Below, one piece after another: positions 24,800-32,138 of a stretch of 64,000 nt of DNA (position 1 is the first letter of the stretch; the number at the start of each line of letters is the position of its first letter). The stretch is from Candidatus Sulfotelmatobacter sp. (GTDB lineage Bacteria > Acidobacteriota > Terriglobia > Terriglobales > Acidobacteriaceae). Under the pieces are notes generated by a model. That model had not been told where the DNA came from, made no database searches, and was given only the letters and a program-made list of their open reading frames with translations. The translations under genes and the position numbers were made by a program. Location: assembly GCA_025462865.1 (NCBI GenBank), contig JAOAPI010000145.1, positions 101,927 to 165,926 on the forward strand. Direction: 5' to 3'.

Positions 24800-25435
24800 A
24801 TGAGTATCAACGACGTTCCGCGCTGCCAGCACGTCAAGGTGAATGGGACGCAGTGTGGATCCCCGGCGCTGCGGCGCAAGAGGTATTGCTATTTCCATGA
24901 CAGCTATCGGCATACGCGAGCAAGGCTTATGGAGGAGGAGTTGGAGCCTCGCGTCTACAATTTCCCCTTGCTCGAGGATGCAAATTCGGTGCAGGTGGCA
25001 GTCATGCATGTCATCCACTCGCTTGGATCAGGGAAGATGGATACCAAGGTGGCTGGCTTAATGCTCTATGCGCTGCAAACGGCCAGCGCGAATATCAAGC
25101 ACTTGAAGTTCGAAGCCGAGCAGCCAACCGACGTCGTTATCGATCAGGATACGTTGGACCTGACGTGCATCCATGGGCCGCAATGGTTTGATCGGGACTT
25201 CAACGAAAACGCGGCAGAAACAACGCACGTGCCGCCAGCCGCGAAACTAGCCGAGCCCCGCGACCGCGCAAAGCTGCGCAAGAGGCCCGACCCTGTCAGA
25301 GACACTGAAGATGGGAAAGATAGTCTCGCCGGGTTATTACTGCAGAGGCTTGGGCTGATGACGCCTGATGGCGAGATGATATCTCCGACTGAGCCAACAT
25401 CGCCAGTGATCGAGGCCGAACCAGTCAACCATTGA
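24800..25435 (+). CDS. Protein with N-terminal Cys/His cluster, unknown function
   Basis: A 211-residue protein. The N-terminus has a compact Cys/His set (C9, H11, C19, C30, H33), with GSPALRRKRYCYFHDSY at its end, that looks like a small zinc-binding knuckle. A helical central region follows (VMHVIHSLGSGKMDTKVAGL, then LYALQTASANIKHLK). The C-terminal third is Pro/Glu-rich and probably disordered. The opening and central pattern match proteins I associate with Acidobacteriota, where many paralogues occur; no function is known to me. The start ATG lies behind a purine-rich GTGGGAGAG. Confidence 0.8.
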   Translation: MSINDVPRCQHVKVNGTQCGSPALRRKRYCYFHDSYRHTRARLMEEELEPRVYNFPLLEDANSVQVAVMHVIHSLGSGKMDTKVAGLMLYALQTASANIKHLKFEAEQPTDVVIDQDTLDLTCIHGPQWFDRDFNENAAETTHVPPAAKLAEPRDRAKLRKRPDPVRDTEDGKDSLAGLLLQRLGLMTPDGEMISPTEPTSPVIEAEPVNH

Positions 25436-25493
25436 CGGATATGCGGGGGTGCCCATCCTTTTCACGTTTTTTGCGAAGGGTGAGAAATTTGAC

Positions 25494-26174
25494 TTACGCG
25501 GCTTGGCCGGCTTTGGCGGCGGGCGGAATGATGTCCTGCGTGCGGGTCCAGGTGTAGCGCATGCGGTGAATTACCGTCAGAGTCGACAGCACTGCGATGA
25601 TCCAGAGCACGGGGGCCATGCGGTTGAAGAGGGCTCCGATGATGACGAGCACCAGGCGCTCGGGACGTTCCATGAAGCCGACGCGGCAGGACCCGATCAG
25701 CGACTCGGCGCGGGCGCGGGTGTAGCTGACCATGATGGCGCTGACCATGACGAACGCGCTGAGCACGACGTATAGGAAATTTTCGCCGCGGGCGTAGAAG
25801 ACAAGCAGTCCGAGGAACTGCGAGGCGTCACTGTAGCGGTCGACTACCGAATCGAAAAACGCACCGAAGCGGGTGACGCGGTTGGTGGCGCGGGCGACTT
25901 GTCCATCGACGAGATCGAAGAATCCGGAGAAGATGATGACCAGTCCGGCGTAGAAAAACATGCGCCGTTGCGTGAGCGCGGTGGCCGAGCCGAAAAGAAT
26001 TGCGGCCCAGGTGTTGACCACCAGTCCCATGAACGTGAGCACATTGGGATTGATGCGTGACAGGGCCAGCCAGCGGACGATGGTATCGAGCAGGACTCCG
26101 CAGGCGCGGCCGAAGGCGCTGGTCCAACTGTGGTTCGGAGTGCGAGGGGCGGTGAGGCTGGCCGCGTCCGCCAC
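25494..26174 (-). CDS. CDP-alcohol phosphatidyltransferase family membrane enzyme
   Basis: A 226-residue membrane enzyme with the family signature D-G-x2-A-R-x8-G-x3-D-x3-D, seen as DLVDGQVARATNRVTRFG then AFFDSVVDRYSD. These Asp residues bind the metals that position CDP-diacylglycerol. The signature sits between helices 2 and 3 of about six. Members make phosphatidylglycerol-phosphate, phosphatidylinositol-phosphate or related lipids, and the acceptor alcohol cannot be told here. It starts with GTG directly after the stop of greA, so the two are translationally coupled. The C-terminal tail (TRTQDIIPPAAKAGQAA) is short and hydrophilic. Confidence 0.92.
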   Translation of the reverse strand: MADAASLTAPRTPNHSWTSAFGRACGVLLDTIVRWLALSRINPNVLTFMGLVVNTWAAILFGSATALTQRRMFFYAGLVIIFSGFFDLVDGQVARATNRVTRFGAFFDSVVDRYSDASQFLGLLVFYARGENFLYVVLSAFVMVSAIMVSYTRARAESLIGSCRVGFMERPERLVLVIIGALFNRMAPVLWIIAVLSTLTVIHRMRYTWTRTQDIIPPAAKAGQAA

Positions 26175-26666
26175 CTAGGTGCCCGCCTTTTCGCGCTCGG
26201 CCTCGTCGTGGACCGTGGTCAGGGCAAGGATTTCGAGTTCGCGCTTGCCGTTGGGCGTGATCACGGTGGCTTCGTCGCCAACCTTTTTATTCAGCAGCGC
26301 CTTGCCGATCGGAGACGTAGTAGAGATTTTTCCGCCGGCGACGTCCGACTCTTCGCTGGTGACGAGCTTGTATTCGATCTCTTCATTCTTCGAGCTGTCG
26401 AAAACCTTGACGGTAGAACCGAGCCCCACTTTGTCGTGGGGAATGTTGTTCATGTTGGTCAGCGACAGGTCGGCGAGACGCTTGCCCAGCTGGCGAAAGC
26501 GCGCCTTGACGAATTCCTGGCGCTGCTTGGCCATGTGGTATTCGGCGTTCTCGCTGAGATCGCCCAGAGCCGCGGCCCGCTTGATCTCTTTAGGAAGTTC
26601 GTGGACGAGTTCGTGCTCGAGCGCGTCGACTTCCTCCTGAAGCTTTTTTCTCAGTTGATCCGTCAT
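26175..26666 (-). CDS. greA: Transcription elongation factor GreA/GreB family
   Basis: A 163-residue Gre factor. The N-terminal coiled coil (residues 1-75) begins TDQLRKKLQEEVDALEHELV and carries the acidic tip in AAALGDLSENAEYHMAKQRQ, whose Asp and Glu enter the RNA polymerase secondary channel to stimulate transcript cleavage. The globular C-terminal domain follows, with VGLGSTVKVFDSSKNEEIEY and ISTTSPIGKALLNKKVGDEA. Length and layout fit GreA. It lies upstream of and is coupled to the CDP-alcohol transferase gene; the YggX gene is 74 bp further upstream on the same strand. Confidence 0.93.
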   Translation of the reverse strand: MTDQLRKKLQEEVDALEHELVHELPKEIKRAAALGDLSENAEYHMAKQRQEFVKARFRQLGKRLADLSLTNMNNIPHDKVGLGSTVKVFDSSKNEEIEYKLVTSEESDVAGGKISTTSPIGKALLNKKVGDEATVITPNGKRELEILALTTVHDEAEREKAGT

Positions 26667-26740
26667 TTTCGATCAGGGCAAGCGTGCCGTAAGGCTGTTG
26701 AGATTATAAACCTCTTGCGGGCAGCCAAGAATGCTCCGAA

Positions 26741-27016
26741 CTACTTCTGTGCCGGAGGCACGTACTCCTTGGGCACGGCGGAACCTTCTCCGAAAAAGAA
26801 TTGGTCGAGCTGCTTGACGATGACTTCCTGATCTTCGCGGCGAGCCGGATTCAGGCGGTATTCGTTGAGCAGCATCTTGCAGTGCTCGGTCCACATGCGC
26901 CAGGCTTCCTGGCTGACGTTGTCATAGACTTTGCGGCCAAGATCATTGTCGAAGGGCGGCTCGTCAAGCCCAGGGAGCTCTCTCTTCAACTTCACGCAGA
27001 AAACAGTGTGCGCCAT
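26741..27016 (-). CDS. yggX: Fe(2+)-trafficking / oxidative-damage protection protein YggX
   Basis: A 91-residue protein of the YggX family, which protects iron-sulfur enzymes and is regulated by superoxide response in enterobacteria. Visible marks are HTVFCVKLKRELPGLDEPPF with the conserved Cys, LGRKVYDNVSQEAWRMWTEH and MLLNEYRLNP. The family's later acidic and hydrophobic tail is shortened or divergent here. Two copies of the 16-bp motif (F and G) lie in the 348-bp divergent spacer upstream, so its control may depend on the XRE-type regulator (inference). Confidence 0.9.
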   Translation of the reverse strand: MAHTVFCVKLKRELPGLDEPPFDNDLGRKVYDNVSQEAWRMWTEHCKMLLNEYRLNPARREDQEVIVKQLDQFFFGEGSAVPKEYVPPAQK

Positions 27017-27134
27017 ACACTTCCTTCAATCGTAAATTTCTCTACATTCAAGATTACTACAGGGGATGGCGGGGGAGGAACTGAGGCAGAATCTGGAGAG
27101 GAGCTTGGGACTTCTGCCTCAAACTCGATCTCTT

Positions 27135-27150
27135 GTTCGGATTTTGTAAC
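27135..27150 (+). promoter_or_regulatory. Operator-like motif, copy F
   Basis: GTTCGGATTTTGTAAC, one substitution from the consensus. It is 119 bp upstream of the yggX start, in the spacer shared with the divergent gene at 27365, and 104 bp centre to centre from copy G (about ten helical turns). Confidence 0.55.
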
Positions 27151-27238
27151 GAGATCAATTTGCTGGAAAGCATTCCAGCGGGAAAAAGGACCAAGCACCG
27201 TGCTGTCAGCTTAAAAGGGCGTCTGGTCACCAGTGTCT

Positions 27239-27254
27239 GTTCTGATTTCGTAAC
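27239..27254 (+). promoter_or_regulatory. Operator-like motif, copy G
   Basis: GTTCTGATTTCGTAAC, one substitution from the consensus. It lies 111 bp upstream of the plus-strand gene at 27365 and shares the divergent spacer with copy F. Confidence 0.55.
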
Positions 27255-27364
27255 AATATCCAAAGCAGCGATAAAGAAAACGGCTAACCGTGGGAAGATT
27301 TGTCGCGAAAGTCTGTCCCTCCATCAGGAACAGCAGCAGCGGGAAGAGCAATGGTAATTTTGTC

Positions 27365-27628
27365 ATGCTTAAAATTGGGATGGACGACATCTGCCCGTAT
27401 TGCGGCAATGTCGCGGTTTACCGTTCACAGCCGGAGACGCGCCTCGGTTGGGCGTGTTGGCTTTTGCTTCTCGATCATGCCAGATGCCACGGATGCCTGC
27501 GCCAGCACTATCGGCCGCTCTTCTTCCCGGCGCCTGAGTATCCGGATCCGTCCGCGACGGACATCCATTCAGATCCTTGTTATGAATATGGAACCGAGAC
27601 TGAAATGCTGGCCGATGAGCCAGACTGA
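27365..27628 (+). CDS. Small zinc-ribbon-like protein of unknown function
   Basis: An 87-residue protein with two CxxC pairs: ICPYCGN near residue 8 and ARCHGCLRQHYRPL near residue 40. Together they could bind one zinc ion. Between them lies a hydrophobic stretch (WACWLLLLD). The C-terminus is acidic. A start at 27380 (MDDICPYCG) is equally possible; no clear ribosome site decides. It diverges from yggX across motifs F and G and converges on the cupin gene, whose stop lies only seven bases away. Confidence 0.65.
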   Translation: MLKIGMDDICPYCGNVAVYRSQPETRLGWACWLLLLDHARCHGCLRQHYRPLFFPAPEYPDPSATDIHSDPCYEYGTETEMLADEPD

Positions 27629-27634
27629 CTCCTC

Positions 27635-27994
27635 TTACTTGCCCTTGATCGCAATGTAAACCGCGTTGTAAGTTTCGTCCCCGAGGTTCTCGACTTTATG
27701 CTTAACGGGCGGGAACCATCTGGATTCGCCAGCCTTCGCGTAAACTTCGTGGATCTTACCGTCCTGGTCGGTGAACCTGAGGTGTCCTCCGGTCAGATTG
27801 ACGACGACCCCACCGGGATGGTCATGCAGGTCCGACTTCTCATGCGGACCATAGTGGATGTCAATCACGCGAACCCGGTCGTTTTCAAAATGCAGCTTGT
27901 AATGGGTGGGTTCCGCTTTGGTGGGATCTTGAGCCGCAGCAAGATTCGCTGCCAGACACACAATCGCTGCTGCGCAAAGAATCCTGCACAACAT
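27635..27994 (-). CDS. Exported single-domain cupin
   Basis: A 119-residue protein with a signal peptide (LCRILCAAAIVCLAANLAAAQ) and one cupin barrel. Motif 1 is seen as HYGPHEKSDLHDHPGGVVVN, where His and Glu would bind a metal, and motif 2 as SRWFPPVKHKVENLGDETYN. Start 27994 is preferred over 28012 because the signal peptide begins there. Related small exported cupins often have no known substrate. It is monocistronic. Confidence 0.85.
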   Translation of the reverse strand: MLCRILCAAAIVCLAANLAAAQDPTKAEPTHYKLHFENDRVRVIDIHYGPHEKSDLHDHPGGVVVNLTGGHLRFTDQDGKIHEVYAKAGESRWFPPVKHKVENLGDETYNAVYIAIKGK

Positions 27995-28164
27995 GGCTTG
28001 CGCCTCCTGCATTGAAAATAAATTCGTACGGCAAACTTGAAGGGAAAACTATCACCGCGCACAGGGCCTGTCAACGATGTGAAACCGGGCTGCCTCAAGG
28101 TGGTCACTCGGGCAACCCGGTTAACAGGCCTCAACAAAAGACTTGCGAGAGCTGAGGCTCTCCA

Positions 28165-29040
28165 CTATTTCTTCGGCTCGTCCTTCTCAGGAGCTTTGTC
28201 TTTGTCTGGAGCCTTATCTTTCTCCTTACTCTTGTCCTCGATGGAAAGAAGTTCCACTTCAAAAATGAGCGTTGCATTGGAGCCAATGTCAGGACTCGGT
28301 CCGCGCTCTCCATACGCAAGGTCGGAAGGAATGAAGAGTTGCCACTTGGAACCGACCGGCATGAGCTGAAGCGCCTCGGTCCATCCTTTGATGACGCCGG
28401 TGACGGGGAATGTCGCAGGCTGACCGCGTTTATAGGAGCTGTCAAACTCCGTGCCATTGATCAGAGTGCCGCGATAGTTGCAAACCACTGAGTCGGTCGC
28501 GGTCGGTTTCGGTCCCGTACCCTCTTTCATGATTTTGTACTGCAGACCGCTTGGCAGTGTGACAATGCCCTCTTTCGCTTTATTGGCTGCGAGAAAGGTT
28601 TCGCCTTCTTTTTTGTTTGCAGCCCCTTCTACCTGCATTTTCTCCTGCTGCTTCTTGCGCAGATCATTTTGCACTTCGACGATCGCGGCCTGGGCTTCTT
28701 CATCAGTTAGTAGAGTCTTGCTGCCGGTCAGGCTGTCTTTCAAGCCGCGCGCGAGAATGTTTGGATCCACTGGAACCTGTTGCCGGTGGAGGTTCGCGCC
28801 CATCTTCATTCCGAGGGCGTAGCTGAACTTGTCTTTTGAAGTTTTGAGGGCGAGCGGAGCCGCAGTTTTTGCCGCAGTGGCAGGCCGTTTCGCCGCCGGA
28901 GTCTGAGCCTTCGTGGATGAACTCGATGGTGACGACGGTTTTGGAGTTGTCGCCGCCGGAGTGTCCTGCCCCAGGACGGTCCCCAGCAGCAGCATGCCAG
29001 CCGCCAATATGTTTACCGATGCGATGAACAATTTATGCAT
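28165..29040 (-). CDS. FKBP-type peptidyl-prolyl isomerase, exported (FklB/Mip-like)
   Basis: A 291-residue exported isomerase that should speed proline isomerisation in periplasmic proteins. Residues 1-25 are a signal peptide and a Thr/Pro/Ala-rich linker follows to about 65. The FKBP_N dimerisation region (about 70-160) has KFSYALGMKMGANLHRQQV and LLTDEEAQAAIVEVQNDLRK. The FKBP domain (about 170-262) shows GTGPKPTATDSVVCNYRG, TLINGTEFDSSYKRG, GWTEALQLMPVGSKWQLFIP and LAYGERG. A Lys/Glu/Asp/Pro-rich tail ends the protein. The domain order and length match Mip/FklB-type proteins. Confidence 0.93.
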   Translation of the reverse strand: MHKLFIASVNILAAGMLLLGTVLGQDTPAATTPKPSSPSSSSTKAQTPAAKRPATAAKTAAPLALKTSKDKFSYALGMKMGANLHRQQVPVDPNILARGLKDSLTGSKTLLTDEEAQAAIVEVQNDLRKKQQEKMQVEGAANKKEGETFLAANKAKEGIVTLPSGLQYKIMKEGTGPKPTATDSVVCNYRGTLINGTEFDSSYKRGQPATFPVTGVIKGWTEALQLMPVGSKWQLFIPSDLAYGERGPSPDIGSNATLIFEVELLSIEDKSKEKDKAPDKDKAPEKDEPKK

Positions 29041-29264
29041 TCCATATTGTCACATCACACCGCTATCTCCGCAAACCCGAAGCAGTCCGGTAAGGGTGCA
29101 GTTTGACTTCCCGAATCTCTTATCAGAAGGGCGTCATCTCGAGACTGGGCATCCTTTGGCCGGATTAGGGATCTCGCGATGAGATTTCCCGAGACCTCGG
29201 TATTCACTGGAGATCACTTCGGCAGAGAGCGCTGCAAATAGTTGAAAAACTATTCGGTAAACGG

Positions 29265-29341
29265 TTGGTGGGCCCGCAAGGATTTGAACCTTGGACCAAT
29301 GGATTATGAGTCCACTGCTCTAACCGCTGAGCTACGGGCCC
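29265..29341 (-). tRNA. tRNA with CAU anticodon, probably tRNA-Ile2
   Basis: The cloverleaf folds on the minus strand: acceptor stem GGGCCCG/CGGGCCC, D arm TAGCTCAGCGGTTAGAGCA, anticodon loop CTCATAA with CAU, T arm GGTTCAAATCC, then A and an encoded CCA (29267-29265). The D- and variable-loop wording (GGTTAGAGCAG, TTGGTC) resembles bacterial tRNA-Ile2, whose C34 is changed to lysidine by TilS to read AUA. Elongator tRNA-Met is the alternative. A single copy is seen in the window. Confidence 0.95.
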
Positions 29342-29399
29342 GGGTTTTATTAACCTAACACAATTATCACGTACGGCAGGAGCATGGCAGAATATCGCC

Positions 29400-30236
29400 A
29401 TGGCGAACATTGGAACTGCATTCATTCCTGATTTTATCTATGGGACGGCGTGGAAGGAAGAACGCACCGCAGCGCTGGTTGAACTGGCAGTGCGTATGGG
29501 ATTTCGCGGAATCGATACGGCTAATCAACGGCGCCATTATTTCGAAGCGGGAGTCGGTCAGGGCCTGGCGTCTGCTTATCGAGCGGGGCTGGTAACACGT
29601 GCGGATCTTTTTCTGCAGACGAAGTTTACTTATCGTCCGGGCCAGGACGATCGGTTGCCGTATGATCCTGCGGCGAGTTTGTCTGTTCAGGTGGCGCAAT
29701 CGATGGCGAGTTCGCTTCAGCATCTTGGAACCGATTACGTCGATAGTTTTGTGCTCCACGGGCCGTCATCCGGCTATGGTTGGGCCGACGCGGACGCCGA
29801 GGTTTGGGACGCAATGCGTGGGGAACGCGATGCGGGACGGACGCGACTTCTGGGTGTGAGCAATGTTTCGCTGAAGCATCTTGTGGAAATGGAAAGTCTG
29901 CGAGTGGAACTTCCCGCGTTCGTGCAGAACCGATGTTACGCGCGGCTGGGTTGGGATCGTGAGGTGCGATTGTTCTGCCGCGAACGGGAGATTGTTTATC
30001 AGGGATTCTCGCTGCTCACAGCAAATGTGGAAGTATTGCGGCATCCGGTAGTCACGAGCCTCGCGACGCGTGCGAAAGCCAGTCCGGTTCAGATCGTTTT
30101 CGCTTTCGCGCGCGCGATCGGGATGCTGCCACTGACTGGGACTACCGACGCCGAGCACATGAAGCAGGATCTGGCGAGCGCCGGGCTGGAGCTTTCAGAC
30201 GATGTCGTGCGCCAAATCGAGAATCTTGCAGAGTAA
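29400..30236 (+). CDS. Aldo/keto reductase family oxidoreductase
   Basis: A 278-residue cytoplasmic NADPH-dependent reductase. The catalytic tetrad can be placed at Asp in GFRGIDTANQ, Tyr in QRRHYFEAG, Lys in LFLQTKFTY and His in VDSFVLHGP. The cofactor-binding C-terminus has LPLTGTTDAEHMKQDL. It lies immediately before the nicotinate-type catabolic island on the same strand as the amidohydrolase. The next step after an enamidase in Eubacterium barkeri is the reduction of 2-formylglutarate, but there a different enzyme family does this. A link is therefore only a possibility. Confidence 0.9.
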   Translation: MANIGTAFIPDFIYGTAWKEERTAALVELAVRMGFRGIDTANQRRHYFEAGVGQGLASAYRAGLVTRADLFLQTKFTYRPGQDDRLPYDPAASLSVQVAQSMASSLQHLGTDYVDSFVLHGPSSGYGWADADAEVWDAMRGERDAGRTRLLGVSNVSLKHLVEMESLRVELPAFVQNRCYARLGWDREVRLFCREREIVYQGFSLLTANVEVLRHPVVTSLATRAKASPVQIVFAFARAIGMLPLTGTTDAEHMKQDLASAGLELSDDVVRQIENLAE

Positions 30237-30241
30237 ACCCG

Positions 30242-30862
30242 CTATTGCGAACGGTCGATTAGCGCGAGAGCCTGTTCCGTTGTGACGAGAGTCGCTCCCA
30301 TGTCCTGCAGTTCGGTAACGGTCCGTTGCCCATCTTCGGCTTTTAAAGTTTCAATCGCATCTTCGACTACCGAGACGCGGCGGCCTCGATCGAGCAATCC
30401 CTTCGCGGCGAAACGAACGCAGTATTCCGTTACGACCCCGAAGACGACGAATTCTGCGCCCATGGGCAAGCGCTTCACGAGTTCATCGGCGTGGCGGCTT
30501 TCGAAGATGTCGAGCGTTTGTTTTTCGAGGAGGATCTGCTGGTATTGAAAGAGATCGCGTGGCAACGCGGCGGTCGGCTCGTTCGGTACGCTGACAACTT
30601 TCTCCGTGAGCGCTTCGCGAACATAGGCCGAGCCCGGCGTGCCTTTAATGCAGTGGGGCGGAAACGTTTTGAACTCTGGATCGTCCTTGGCGTGATAGCA
30701 GCCATGCGACACGAGAAAGACCCGGTCCTGGCGAGCGGCGTCAGTAAGTTTGCGAATGTTGGGCAGCAACCGTTCGGCGCCGGGGACGTAGAGTTTGCCA
30801 CCGGGCAGCATGAAGTCCACTTGCGTGTCGACTTCCCAGAAAATAGCGTTCGGAGATACCAT
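30242..30862 (-). CDS. Nicotinamidase-like cysteine hydrolase (isochorismatase fold)
   Basis: A 206-residue hydrolase of the nicotinamidase/isochorismatase superfamily. The catalytic triad is visible: Asp12 in WEVDTQVDFMLPGG, Lys114 in LLEKQTLDIF and Cys148 in VFGVVTEYCVRFAAKG. PPHCIKGTPG and the His-rich VSHGCYHAKDD resemble the metal-binding part of nicotinamidases. It may convert nicotinamide to nicotinate, which fits the nearby nicotinate-type genes, but a different amide is possible. The ATG at 30862 starts at the family's first strand; the longer form to 30970 would overlap the divergent amidohydrolase start. Confidence 0.83.
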   Translation of the reverse strand: MVSPNAIFWEVDTQVDFMLPGGKLYVPGAERLLPNIRKLTDAARQDRVFLVSHGCYHAKDDPEFKTFPPHCIKGTPGSAYVREALTEKVVSVPNEPTAALPRDLFQYQQILLEKQTLDIFESRHADELVKRLPMGAEFVVFGVVTEYCVRFAAKGLLDRGRRVSVVEDAIETLKAEDGQRTVTELQDMGATLVTTEQALALIDRSQ

Positions 30863-30963
30863 TGCGGGTCCGCCGAATGTGGCGTTAGAGCAAGGGTATA
30901 ACATTCCTGGCGGCTGTTGGGATTCCATCATCCGCGCGACGAAACCTGCAAGGGGTTCACTCA

Positions 30964-32130
30964 ATGCCACGCCTTTTGATTCGCAATATTGGTCTGCTGC
31001 TCAGTGGAGATCTTAAGAATCCGATTCTTGATGCCGACACTGTGCTGACAGTCGACGGGAAAATTCAATCCGTCGGCAGACAAAAGGACATTGACGCGGA
31101 AGGGGCGACTGTTGTCATTGATGCGAAGGGCACGACTCTGGCGCCGGGATTGATCGACAGTCATGTGCATCCGGTGGCTGGAGACTGGACGCCGCGGCAA
31201 AACCAGATTGGATGGATCGACAGCTACTTGCACGGCGGAGTCACCACGATGATCTCCGCTGGTGAAGTGCACACGCCGGGGCGGCCTAAGGATGTGGTCG
31301 GTGTGAAGGCGATGGCGATCTTTGCCCAGAGGGCATTCTCAGCCTTTCGCCCGGGCGGCGTTCGAATTCATGCGGGGGCTCCAGTGATCGAGCATGGGAT
31401 GCTCGAGGAGGATTTCAAGGAACTGGCGGCGGCTGGCGTCACCATGCTAGGAGAAGTTGGGCTGGGCAGTGTGAAAGACGGTTCGACTGCGCGCGAGATG
31501 GTCGGGTGGGCGCGAAAATATGGGATGCAGAGCACGATTCATACCGGCGGGCCGTCGATTCCAGGCTCCAGTTTGATCGATAAAGATATTGTGCTGGCCG
31601 CCGACGCGGACGTTATCGGCCACATCAATGGCGGCCATACTGCACTGCCGGACGATCAGATCGTTGCGCTCTGCGAGCAATCTCCACGAGCGCTCGAGGT
31701 TGTTCACAATGGCAACGAAAAAGCAGCGCTGCTAACTCTGCGCACCGCGCGGGAACTGAAAAAGCTTGATCGAGTAATTTTGGGAACGGATTCTCCCGCC
31801 GGTTCCGGAGTGCAGCCGTTGGGAATTTTGCGTATGATCTCAATGCTGTCATCTCTTGGAGAAATGCGGGCCGAGGTAGCGGTTTGTTTTGCTACCGGCA
31901 ACACGGCAAGAATCCGGAAGCTGGATTGCGGACTGATCGAGCCTGGCCGTGCGGCAACGTTCGTGATGATTGACCGGGCGCAGCAGTCACCTGGGAAAAC
32001 GGTGCTCGAAAGTATTCAGCGAGGAGATTTGCCGGGGATCGGGATGGTGATCATTGACGGCACGGTGAGCGCACAACGCAGCCGCAACACGCCACCTGCA
32101 ACGACCGTGCCGGAAATCGTAAGCCATTAA
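30964..32130 (+). CDS. Enamidase-like amidohydrolase
   Basis: A 388-residue metal-dependent amidohydrolase. It resembles enamidase (6-oxo-1,4,5,6-tetrahydronicotinate amidohydrolase) of Eubacterium barkeri as I remember that sequence: LIRNIGLLLSGDLKNPILDA, TLAPGLIDSHVHP, HGGVTTMISAGEVHTPGRPK and the terminal RNTPPA. Metal ligands are visible at H67 and H69, E164 (LGEVGLG), H193, H220 and D275 (GTDSPAG). The enzyme opens a lactam ring to 2-formylglutarate in that pathway. It diverges from the nicotinamidase-like gene, and the molybdenum hydroxylase and reductase genes lie 2-8 kb away. Annotation as a general amidohydrolase remains possible. Confidence 0.85.
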   Translation: MPRLLIRNIGLLLSGDLKNPILDADTVLTVDGKIQSVGRQKDIDAEGATVVIDAKGTTLAPGLIDSHVHPVAGDWTPRQNQIGWIDSYLHGGVTTMISAGEVHTPGRPKDVVGVKAMAIFAQRAFSAFRPGGVRIHAGAPVIEHGMLEEDFKELAAAGVTMLGEVGLGSVKDGSTAREMVGWARKYGMQSTIHTGGPSIPGSSLIDKDIVLAADADVIGHINGGHTALPDDQIVALCEQSPRALEVVHNGNEKAALLTLRTARELKKLDRVILGTDSPAGSGVQPLGILRMISMLSSLGEMRAEVAVCFATGNTARIRKLDCGLIEPGRAATFVMIDRAQQSPGKTVLESIQRGDLPGIGMVIIDGTVSAQRSRNTPPATTVPEIVSH

Positions 32131-32138
32131 AGCGTGGG

